From a bacterium (GTDB lineage Bacteria > Bdellovibrionota > FAC87 > UBA2466), in NCBI GenBank assembly GCA_019750655.1, contig JAIEOG010000432.1, positions 1 through 5,959 of the forward strand: 5,959 nt of DNA. The letters run 5' to 3'. A model generated the notes under the pieces. That model ran no database searches. It was not told where the DNA came from and saw only the letters and a program-made list of their open reading frames with translations. The position numbers were made by a program, and so were the translations under genes. This document shows, piece after piece, positions 1-5,958 of the stretch. The stretch's first letter is position 1. Every line of letters begins with the position of its first letter.

Positions 1-1116
1 AAAGCGCTTAACGTCGCTTTGCTTTCGATTGAAAAACAGTTCGGTAAGGGCTCGATTATGAAGCTCGGCGATGGCGGCAGGCTCTCGCTGGACTTGGGTG
101 CGATTCCCACGGGTTCGATTTCCTTGGATCTCGCAACGGGTATCCGCGGCTTGCCCCGCGGCCGTATCACGGAAATTTACGGTCCGGAATCTTCCGGTAA
201 AACGACCATCGCGCTCTACACAGTCGCTCAAGCTCAAAAGGCCGGCGGCGTGGCAGCGTTCATCGATGCCGAGCACGCGCTCGACACCGATTATGCAAAA
301 GCGTTGGGCGTGAATGTGGATGACTTGCTCATCTCGCAGCCCGATACCGGCGAACAGGCTTTGGAAATCGCCGAAATCCTCGTGCGCAGTGGCGGCATCG
401 ACGTCGTCGTCATTGACTCCGTGGCGGCTCTTGTCCCGCGCGCGGAACTCGAAGGCGAAATGGGCGATTCGCACATGGGCCTCCAAGCGCGCTTGATGTC
501 CCAAGCATTGCGCAAGCTCACGGGTTGCATCAGCAAATCCAAAACATGCGTTATCTTCATCAACCAGCTGCGCATGAAGCTGGGCGTCATGTTCGGTAAC
601 CCCGAAACGACGACGGGCGGTAATGCCTTGAAGTTCTACTCCTCGATGCGGCTCGATATCCGCCGCGTCTCGGCCTTGAAAGAGGGCGAAGACGTCATCG
701 GGAGCCGCACGCGCGTGAAGGTCGTGAAGAACAAGCTCGCGCCTCCCTTCAAGCAGGTCGAGTTCGACATCATCTTCGGAGAGGGCATCTCCATGGAAGG
801 CGATGTCATCGATCTCGCGCAGAGCCTCAATATCTTGGATAAAAGTGGTTCTTGGTTCTCGTTTGAAGGCGAGAAGCTAGGGCAGGGCCGCGATAATACA
901 AGGCTTTTCCTCAAGGAACACCCGGAAATTACCGAAAAGATCCGTAGCCGCATCTTAGCGAAAACCGCTAAGGCGCCTCAGGCTGCCGCTCCCGTCAGTG
1001 CGCCAGCACCGGGCGAAGTGGAAGAGGATTCGGATGCCGGAGAAAAAGCAAAACCCTTCGCGGACCGTTCACCCCGACCTGCTGGATTTCGAGCAGGTCC
1101 TAAAAAGGGCGAGTGA
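1..1116 (+). CDS. recA: RecA recombinase, 5'-truncated by the window edge
   Basis: RecA is the cytoplasmic ATP-dependent strand-exchange protein of homologous recombination and co-protease of the SOS response. The frame is open from base 1, and its first codons (KALNVALLSIEKQFGKG) match the usual RecA N-terminus, so only about 8 residues should be missing; the TTG at 19 is not the start. By window codon: Walker A GPESSGKT at 61-68, catalytic Glu in FIDAEHALD at 91, Walker B VVVIDS with Asp 139, loop L1 around EGEMGDSHMG from 151, and loop L2 GVMFGNPETTTGGNA at 195-209. All key residues are intact. The core ends near codon 320. A 50-residue Ala/Pro-rich tail follows, with an acidic patch EVEEDSD and then an unusual Lys/Arg/Pro-rich end. 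The last 83 bases overlap the start of the downstream pilT-like gene in another frame. The promoter and any LexA box lie outside the window. Identification is certain; only the tail is odd. Confidence 0.98.
   Translation, partial: KALNVALLSIEKQFGKGSIMKLGDGGRLSLDLGAIPTGSISLDLATGIRGLPRGRITEIYGPESSGKTTIALYTVAQAQKAGGVAAFIDAEHALDTDYAKALGVNVDDLLISQPDTGEQALEIAEILVRSGGIDVVVIDSVAALVPRAELEGEMGDSHMGLQARLMSQALRKLTGCISKSKTCVIFINQLRMKLGVMFGNPETTTGGNALKFYSSMRLDIRRVSALKEGEDVIGSRTRVKVVKNKLAPPFKQVEFDIIFGEGISMEGDVIDLAQSLNILDKSGSWFSFEGEKLGQGRDNTRLFLKEHPEITEKIRSRILAKTAKAPQAAAPVSAPAPGEVEEDSDAGEKAKPFADRSPRPAGFRAGPKKGE
1023..1028 (+). promoter_or_regulatory. Shine-Dalgarno site inside recA for the pilT-like gene
   Basis: AGAGGA lies five bases before the ATG at 1034, within the 3' end of recA. 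It decides the start of the next gene: the in-frame GTG at 998 would only add 12 residues with no family resemblance. Translation of the ATPase therefore begins while ribosomes are still finishing RecA. Confidence 0.7.
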
Positions 1117-2263
1117 TAAGAACGCGTCTGATTTGCACCTGAAGTCCGGGCTACCTCCGGTAGTCCGGGTGAATGGTACGCTTTTCTATCTCGGCCAGGA
1201 CGGATCCTCTGAAAAAGTGATCCGCCTGGCCGATTCTACGATCACCCGTTGGGCGCAAGCCCTAATGACTCCTCGCCAGCGCGAAGCTTTCGATCGCGGC
1301 GAAGAAGTCGACTTGGGTTACGAAGTTCCCGGCGCCGGCCGTTTCCGCATCAACCTTTGCCAGCAACGCAATCGCCCGCGCTTAGTCTGCCGGAATATCC
1401 CCGACACGGTTCGCACGCTGCAGGATCTCGGACTCACCGAATCGGTTTCGAAAATTTTAGAAGCCCAACGCGGCTTGATCCTCGTCACAGGCGCCACGGG
1501 CAGTGGCAAATCCACGACACTCGCTGCGATGATTGATCACATCACGCGCACACGCTCGTGCCATATCGTGACCATTGAAGATCCCATCGAATTCACTTTC
1601 AAAGACCGCAAGAGCATCGTCACCCAGCGCGAAGTGGGAACAGACACGGGTTCGTTCACGCGCGCACTGAAATACGCGCTCCGCCAAGATCCCGATGTGA
1701 TTCTCGTAGGCGAGTTGCGCGACGAAGAGACAATCCAAATGGCGCTGACGGCCGCCGAAACGGGCCACTTAGTCTTGAGCACACTCCACACGAACGACGC
1801 GACCGAAACCATCAACCGCATCCTCGCGGCAATCAACCCAGCGTCACAACAAGCCGTGCGGCTGCAGCTCGCGTCGGTTCTAGTGGGAGTCGTTTCGCAA
1901 CGCCTCATCGCCAAGGCAGATGGCCAGGGCCGCGTAGTCGCTTTAGAGATTTTGGTGAACAACGCCCGGGTGCGCCACCTCATCGAAGAACCTAAGCGCA
2001 CGTCTGAAATTCGCCAGGTCATTGACGAAAGCGAACTGCTCGGCATGCTGTCCTTCGATCGCAGCTTGATGCTTCTGTGCAAAGCGGGCCTCATCACAGA
2101 AAAAGAAGCCATCGCCCAATGCACAAACCCAAACGACTTCCGCATGCGCCTCTCCGGCGTTACCTCGGGCGACTACCGATCCAAAATCGCGAAAAGCGTT
2201 GAATCCCTCAGCGACGAGCTAATCGAAATCGAAGGCGCCACCCCCACCCGCAAAAAAGCCTAA
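1034..2263 (+). CDS. pilT: PilT-type type IV pilus retraction ATPase
   Basis: This is a hexameric cytoplasmic ATPase of the GspE/PilT secretion superfamily. PilT depolymerises type IV pili and drives twitching motility, surface attachment and DNA uptake. From ATG 1034 it is 409 residues, somewhat longer than the roughly 340-380 usual for PilT. The N-terminal domain carries the PilT hallmark ASDLHLKSGLPPVVRVNG. Then come Walker A GATGSGKST (153-161), Asp box TIEDPIEF (180-187), Walker B region ALRQDPDVILVGE (215-227) and His box TAAETGHLVLSTLHT (239-253). The C-terminal motif AIRNLIRE appears as the degenerate RVRHLIEE (312-319). A charged extension of about 30 residues ends in RKKA. It overlaps recA by 83 bases, so co-transcription and coupled translation are likely. 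No other pilus gene is in view. The match to PilT is clearly better than to PilB or GspE, because no long N-terminal domain or zinc-binding cysteines are present. A PilT paralogue or PilU-like accessory role remains possible. Confidence 0.9.
   Translation: MPEKKQNPSRTVHPDLLDFEQVLKRASDKNASDLHLKSGLPPVVRVNGTLFYLGQDGSSEKVIRLADSTITRWAQALMTPRQREAFDRGEEVDLGYEVPGAGRFRINLCQQRNRPRLVCRNIPDTVRTLQDLGLTESVSKILEAQRGLILVTGATGSGKSTTLAAMIDHITRTRSCHIVTIEDPIEFTFKDRKSIVTQREVGTDTGSFTRALKYALRQDPDVILVGELRDEETIQMALTAAETGHLVLSTLHTNDATETINRILAAINPASQQAVRLQLASVLVGVVSQRLIAKADGQGRVVALEILVNNARVRHLIEEPKRTSEIRQVIDESELLGMLSFDRSLMLLCKAGLITEKEAIAQCTNPNDFRMRLSGVTSGDYRSKIAKSVESLSDELIEIEGATPTRKKA
1146..1168 (+). other. Strong intragenic hairpin shortly after the recA stop
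   Basis: Bases 1146-1155 pair with 1159-1168 to give a 10-bp stem (nine Watson-Crick pairs and one G-U in RNA) around the 3-base loop TCC. It lies 29 bases after the recA stop codon and inside the pilT-like frame, over the conserved SGLPPVVRV segment. No U-run follows directly, so it does not look like a terminator. It could protect a recA 3' end or slow ribosomes, or it may be a chance result of the coding constraint. Confidence 0.4.
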
Positions 2264-2294
2264 GACTGAGGTACAATAGCGGCTAACTTCCACC

Positions 2295-2300
2295 GGGAGA
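2295..2300 (+). promoter_or_regulatory. Ribosome binding site of the SRPBCC gene
   Basis: GGGAGA lies four to five bases before the ATG at 2305 and supports that start. The 41-base gap after the pilT stop contains no convincing terminator, so the gene may be read through from recA-pilT. Confidence 0.6.
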
Positions 2301-2304
2301 CGCT

Positions 2305-2844
2305 ATGAAGGCTGTGAAGATCGTAGGCGCAGTAGTCCTTGGAGCGATTGCTCTAATTCTAGTTTTGGCAGCACTGAAGCCGTCGCACTACTCGATCTCC
2401 CGCGAGATCGAAATCCAAGCCAAGCCTCAGGAGCTTTTCCCCCAGATCAACAACCCCCAAAGAATGGATGCGTGGATGCCTTGGGCGGAACAAGACCCCC
2501 AAGTGAAGAACACCTACTCCGGCCCAGCGGAGGGCGTCGGCGCAGTCTCGTCCTGGCAGAGTCCCGGCAGTATGGGCCATGGCAGAGCAGAGGTCCTGGC
2601 AAGTGTTCCCGACCAAAGAGTCTCCACGCGCGTCTCGTTTGAAAAGCCCATGGTTATGGAACAGCTTTCCGAAATCACCCTCACACCCACCGCAAAAGGC
2701 ACGATCGTCCGTTGGACCGTCAGCGGCGAAAACTCCTTCATGGGCCGCGTCTTTTGCGTGTTCATGAACATGGACAACCACGTCGGCGGGATGTTCGAAA
2801 AGGGCCTGGCCAAGCTCAAAACCAAAGCCGAAACCCTCGAGTAA
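2305..2844 (+). CDS. Membrane-anchored SRPBCC (polyketide cyclase-like) family protein
   Basis: This 179-residue protein starts with a short Lys-containing N-terminus (MKAVK) and one hydrophobic segment at about residues 5-25 (IVGAVVLGAIALILVLAAL). By the positive-inside rule this is an inner-membrane anchor with the rest in the periplasm, or less likely an uncleaved or cleaved signal peptide. Residues about 30-176 read as a START/Bet v1-like (SRPBCC) domain. The pattern is: strand YSISREIEIQAKPQELFP, a short helix with DAWMPWAEQDP, a Gly-rich turn (GPAEGVGAVSSWQS), alternating strands, then a long C-terminal amphipathic helix from MNMDNHVGGMFEKGL. This domain family has a hydrophobic ligand pocket. 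The ligand here cannot be read from sequence, and 'polyketide cyclase' is only a family label. It follows pilT by 41 bases on the same strand and may be the last gene of that transcript. Nothing ties it functionally to RecA or PilT. The family call is fairly safe; the function is unknown. Confidence 0.75.
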   Translation: MKAVKIVGAVVLGAIALILVLAALKPSHYSISREIEIQAKPQELFPQINNPQRMDAWMPWAEQDPQVKNTYSGPAEGVGAVSSWQSPGSMGHGRAEVLASVPDQRVSTRVSFEKPMVMEQLSEITLTPTAKGTIVRWTVSGENSFMGRVFCVFMNMDNHVGGMFEKGLAKLKTKAETLE

Positions 2845-2885
2845 CCAGTCTAAGCCATTGTTTCTATGGGCTTTTGGCTGGGTTA
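2842..2885 (+). terminator. Nested hairpin after the SRPBCC gene, possible terminator
   Basis: Two nested inverted repeats sit at the stop codon of the SRPBCC gene. The outer arms are TAACCAG (2842-2848) and CTGGGTTA (2878-2885). The inner arms are AAGCCAT (2852-2858) and ATGGGCTT (2866-2873). Each right arm has one extra G that would bulge. Only a short TTTT run (2872-2875) follows the inner stem, so intrinsic termination would be weak. It is the only terminator-like structure in the window and is placed between two likely transcription units. Confidence 0.35.
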
Positions 2886-2887
2886 GC

Positions 2888-2915
2888 TTGAAAAACTCCG
2901 CAAAAAGAGTATCTT
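2888..2915 (+). promoter_or_regulatory. Candidate sigma-70 promoter of the lipoprotein gene
   Basis: TTGAAA (2888-2893) and TATCTT (2910-2915) are spaced by 16 bases, giving five of six and four of six consensus matches. The expected transcript start near 2922 would leave a leader of about 25 bases before the ATG at 2946. The position, just downstream of the possible terminator, fits an independent transcription unit. This rests on consensus matching alone. Confidence 0.45.
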
Positions 2916-2934
2916 GCGCGCCATTCTTTAGACC

Positions 2935-2939
2935 AGGAG
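2935..2939 (+). promoter_or_regulatory. Ribosome binding site of the lipoprotein gene
   Basis: AGGAG lies six bases before the ATG at 2946, an ideal arrangement. It fixes a start that gives a complete lipoprotein signal peptide. Confidence 0.75.
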
Positions 2940-2945
2940 TACTGA

Positions 2946-4889
2946 ATGCGCGCGCGTTTTGGAGTGTTTTTCCTCGGCCTTTTTCTCGCAGCTTGCGGGA
3001 GTGATTCCGTAAAATACGAAACCAAGATCCAAGTCTCCGCAGCGAACTCGCTGCCGGCGTCCGTTTTAAAAATCGTGAACGACATCAACCGCGGTAAAGC
3101 GGTTTCGTTCTCCGAAATCTCCAACGAACTCTCCGCGCGCCACGCCCGCGCTTACGGGATGAAAGTTTCCGAACTGCAATCCTTCTTGGAAAAAGCCGAA
3201 CGCGGGATTTCTAAAGACAGCTACCAAGCAAAAGTCGATTACGAAAAAAACGTCGAGAAAGAGCTCGGCCGCAAAATCATTTATAATTCTAAGTCGGTTA
3301 CTCTGGGGCATCTGGCCCAAGAAGGACGCATGCAGTGCTATTCTGGTACGGTCATGCACCAGGTAATGCTCCGCCGCACAGGCGATGCCGCCGCTTTCCA
3401 AGGCCGCCACGCCGTCGTGATTTACACTTCAGGGCATGTGAAATCGGGCTTCATGCAGAAAAATGCTCAAGGGCAGTGGGAGCTCACCGAAGTGGAACTC
3501 ACCGCTGGCGGCCGCGCGCGCAGCAAAAAACCCCGGCTCGCATCGGAACTCGGCGCGGATAAGGTGGTCGTGGATGGCGATTATTTCGCGCTCATCGAAA
3601 TCGTCAAAGGCGGCTTGAGCAATCCGATTGAATTACGCGATGCCATCGTCAGCCTCACGGCGAAGAAATACGGAATCAAACAGGTCCGCAAAGCGGAAGT
3701 CGCGGGAACCCCTACTCGGGCTGACAGCAAAGAAGATGTCCTGAACAGTTCCATCTTCAGCTTCGGGCAAATGGACGTTGAGCCCGGCGACAAACCGCGT
3801 TCGGAATTTGAAGAGCAAGAAGAGGGCTGGCAGGTGATGTCGGTCGCACCTCAGATTTCGGATAAAATGCCGAATTTGGAAGCGAACTCCATCAAAGCCT
3901 TTCAGGGCCGTTGGGTGCTGAAAACCGAGGGTTCTGAGATAGCCTACTTCGGAATCGGAAACGGGGATTACCTTTACCGCAGCGATCACCGCCATAGTTC
4001 CGGGAGTGTTTCGATTGAGAACTTCGACGCGGATCACAACGTCTACACTTTGGTATTCACCGAAGTATTCGAAGGCGGAAAAAAGGGTACAAGCTTCACA
4101 GTGGATGTGCGTTTAAGAAAAGCGGGTAGCACCACTGAATTGCTCGTTTACGACACAGAAGAATTTGCAACGGGGGCCTACGTTCTTGAAGGTGAAGTAA
4201 CAAATCCAGAAGAGTCGTTGCAAGGTTATTGGATTTCACCGGAACACGGTGCGATTTGGGAATTCTACACGCGGAAGGGAAAGGCCCGTTACCACTTACA
4301 GACTAGAAACGAGGATGGCACCTGGACCTCTGATTTGGGTGGGTATGAGATGGCCAAACCGTTTCAAGCAGGGGTTGCGGAATTAAAGCTCACTTCTTAC
4401 ACCCGCAAATCGCAAGAGAGCCTGCTGCGGGTTTTTGTGGAAAACGGTAACCAGATTGGTCTCGCCACCTCAGATGGTATCCATACCCTGGAGCCGAAGT
4501 CTTTTACTCGGGTCCGTGGGGAAACCATGGTCGGAAGCTGGATAGCTCGCGCGGGCGGCAATAGCCTTTATAAACTGCAGTTGAAGCTGGATGGTACTTT
4601 CCTCTACTCCTACCCGTACGGGGAGGACGCTGGTGAGATTACGGGAACTTTTAAGGTCGAAAAAGCCAGCAAAGGCGAATTCACGGTTGTGTTAAGCCCT
4701 GTGAAAGCGGAGTGGCGCCAAAAGTCGGACGGGGCCCCGCGCGTAGCGGCTCGAGTTGTCGTGCGTCCTGGGCCTGAGAATGGTTTTATCGTGCGGCTGG
4801 ATGGGGACTGGTTCAAACTCCCGCCAAACACCACTTACTACTATTCCCGTGGTCAGCACGATCTTTCGTTTAGCGAGATTCCGGAATAG
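2946..4889 (+). CDS. Large predicted lipoprotein: Cys/His N-terminal domain plus three GxW lipocalin-like repeats
   Basis: I do not recognise this 647-residue protein as a named family. Residues 1-16 (MRARFGVFFLGLFLAA) form a signal peptide with a lipobox ending LAAC, so cleavage and lipidation at Cys17 are expected. Gly at +2, with no Asp, fits the outer membrane under the E. coli sorting rule. Residues about 20-235 form a soluble domain: helical stretches, a Lys/Glu-rich helix near 75-110, the motif GRMQCYSGT with Cys131, then a strand segment GRHAVVIYTSGHVKSGF with His155 and His164. Residues about 235-315 are charged and low in hydrophobics, probably a linker. From residue 318 three beta-rich segments begin with FQGRW, LQGYW and MVGSW (Trp 323, 429 and 532) and are spaced 106 and 103 residues apart. 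The last contains LDGTF and ITGTFKV as in lipocalin-like domains. The gene has its own candidate promoter and a strong ribosome site. Its 3' end overlaps the convergent aminomutase gene by 20 bases. A structural, binding or envelope role is plausible; enzymatic activity is unproven. Confidence 0.85.
   Translation: MRARFGVFFLGLFLAACGSDSVKYETKIQVSAANSLPASVLKIVNDINRGKAVSFSEISNELSARHARAYGMKVSELQSFLEKAERGISKDSYQAKVDYEKNVEKELGRKIIYNSKSVTLGHLAQEGRMQCYSGTVMHQVMLRRTGDAAAFQGRHAVVIYTSGHVKSGFMQKNAQGQWELTEVELTAGGRARSKKPRLASELGADKVVVDGDYFALIEIVKGGLSNPIELRDAIVSLTAKKYGIKQVRKAEVAGTPTRADSKEDVLNSSIFSFGQMDVEPGDKPRSEFEEQEEGWQVMSVAPQISDKMPNLEANSIKAFQGRWVLKTEGSEIAYFGIGNGDYLYRSDHRHSSGSVSIENFDADHNVYTLVFTEVFEGGKKGTSFTVDVRLRKAGSTTELLVYDTEEFATGAYVLEGEVTNPEESLQGYWISPEHGAIWEFYTRKGKARYHLQTRNEDGTWTSDLGGYEMAKPFQAGVAELKLTSYTRKSQESLLRVFVENGNQIGLATSDGIHTLEPKSFTRVRGETMVGSWIARAGGNSLYKLQLKLDGTFLYSYPYGEDAGEITGTFKVEKASKGEFTVVLSPVKAEWRQKSDGAPRVAARVVVRPGPENGFIVRLDGDWFKLPPNTTYYYSRGQHDLSFSEIPE
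3897..4862 (+). repeat. Three degenerate GxW protein repeats within the lipoprotein
   Basis: Repeat units start near residues 318, 424 and 527 of the lipoprotein (bases 3897, 4215 and 4524). Each opens with a short hydrophobic-x-G-x-W motif and continues with alternating polar and hydrophobic residues typical of antiparallel beta-strands. Two end in similar phrases, SFTRV and DWFKL. DNA-level similarity is not evident, so any duplication is old. GxW near the first strand is characteristic of lipocalin/calycin barrels; assigning these repeats to that fold is inference. Confidence 0.45.
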
Positions 4890-5958
4890 CCACGCAGCGT
4901 TTGTACGGGAAGTCTGGGTTGTCCACGACGTAGCGTGGGACTAAGTAACCCGGCAGCTGGCGTTGCAGCGTCTCGACGATTTCCACGCCTCTTTCCGCAC
5001 TGATTTCAAAGTGGGCCGTGCCCTGGGCGGGGTCGGGGTGGTGCAAGTAGTACGGCACTGCGCCTAGTTCAAACAAGCCTTCGCAGAGTTTTCCTAAAAC
5101 TGCCGCGCTATCATTCACGCCACTGAGCAGGACGGATTGGTTGAAAACCGTCATCCCTGCGCTGCGCATCCGTGCGATGCAGACGGCGGCTTCCGGTGTT
5201 AGTTCGCGCGGGTGGTTGAAATGGCAAACGACCGCCGTTGTTTTTCCGGAGCGAGTTAATAGTTCTGCGAATTCCTTCGTCACCCGCATCGGCAATGTCA
5301 CGGGCACGCGGCTGTGGAAGCGTATGCGTTTCAAGTGCGGGATTTTTCCCAGGGCTTCGAGTGTCTGGATGAGTGTGTTTTCATTCGCGAGAAATGGGTC
5401 GCCGCCGGAGAAGATGATCTCTGTCAGCGTCCGGGTATTCGCGATGTACTCCAGCGCTTGTTTTAATTCCCCACCGACAAAGTCCTGTTTTCCCTCGGCG
5501 AGCAAAGATTTGCGGAAACAGTAGCGGCAGACCATCGAGCAGTTCGGCGTCAAGTGCAGCAGTGCCCGGCCGTGGTAGCGGTGTGTGATCCGCGGGGCAG
5601 GGCGGTTTTTCAGGTCTTCTAAAGGATCGCTCTTGCCCATATCCGCATGCACCATCTCTTCAGGAGCGGGAATGGCTTGGCGTCGGATGGGGCATAGTGG
5701 GTCGGTGCGATCGATGAGGCCTGCATAGTACGGTGGCAGCACCATCGGGAAACGTTCAAGCAACTCGGCGTAGTCGGCTTCGTGTTCGCGCGCGACCCAG
5801 CCGCCCGCGACTAGCTGCGGGGCTGTGCGGATAGCATTCGCTAACTGCTGCTTCCAATCCTGCGGGTCGAAAGAGCTGCCCTGCCTGGGCAGGGTGCTGG
5901 GCGCTGTGGACGTAGGAATCACCGCTGTGTCAGTAGCAGGAGATTCGGGTTTGAGCAA
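4870..5958 (-). CDS. epmB: EpmB-type lysine 2,3-aminomutase (KamA family radical SAM)
   Basis: This cytoplasmic radical-SAM, PLP-dependent enzyme family converts L-alpha-lysine to beta-lysine. EpmB makes (R)-beta-lysine, which EpmA attaches to elongation factor P to relieve ribosome stalling at polyprolines. Counting from the TTG at 5958, the protein has 362 residues. The N-terminal part matches EpmB style (DWKQQLANAI, DPLCPIRRQ, DPLEDL, THRYHGRALL). The iron-sulfur motif CSMVCRYCF has Cys 140, 144 and 147. SAM-binding FSGGDP (183-188), HSRVPVTLP and NQSVLLSGVND follow. The C-terminus has GAVPYYLHHPDPAQGTAHF and PGYLVPRYVVDNP, with Lys353 the likely PLP lysine by alignment. E. coli EpmB is 342 residues, and the extra length is an N-terminal Ser/Thr/Pro-rich leader of about 30 residues. 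The true start could be this TTG, the GTG at 5922 or a codon beyond the right edge, so the 5' end is uncertain. No efp or epmA is visible. Free beta-lysine production (a true KamA role) cannot be excluded, but the sequence reads more like EpmB. Confidence 0.87.
   Translation of the reverse strand: MLKPESPATDTAVIPTSTAPSTLPRQGSSFDPQDWKQQLANAIRTAPQLVAGGWVAREHEADYAELLERFPMVLPPYYAGLIDRTDPLCPIRRQAIPAPEEMVHADMGKSDPLEDLKNRPAPRITHRYHGRALLHLTPNCSMVCRYCFRKSLLAEGKQDFVGGELKQALEYIANTRTLTEIIFSGGDPFLANENTLIQTLEALGKIPHLKRIRFHSRVPVTLPMRVTKEFAELLTRSGKTTAVVCHFNHPRELTPEAAVCIARMRSAGMTVFNQSVLLSGVNDSAAVLGKLCEGLFELGAVPYYLHHPDPAQGTAHFEISAERGVEIVETLQRQLPGYLVPRYVVDNPDFPYKRCVAIPESR

Noticed and set aside
19..21. TTG at 19 as the recA start
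   Set aside because: The frame is open to the window edge and the codons before it (KALNVA) already align with the RecA N-terminus, so the gene starts upstream of the window.
998..1033. GTG at 998 as an alternative start of the PilT-like gene
   Set aside because: It adds 12 residues unlike any PilT N-terminus, and the ATG at 1034 has a well-spaced AGAGGA before it.
1537..2145. Long antisense open frame of about 200 codons opposite the PilT-like gene
   Set aside because: It lies wholly opposite highly conserved ATPase motifs, has no recognisable domain or ribosome site, and is Ser/Arg-rich as expected for a shadow of GC-rich coding DNA.
2272..2277. TACAAT as a -10 box for the SRPBCC gene
   Set aside because: No acceptable -35 element lies 16-18 bases upstream, and the region is the end of the pilT coding sequence; read-through from upstream is simpler.
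2359..2825. Antisense open frames opposite the SRPBCC gene
   Set aside because: They mirror a well-supported plus-strand gene, and no family features are visible in their translations.
5141..5524. Plus-strand open frame of 127 codons opposite the aminomutase gene
   Set aside because: It is opposite the conserved radical-SAM core, has no ribosome site, and its translation shows no domain.
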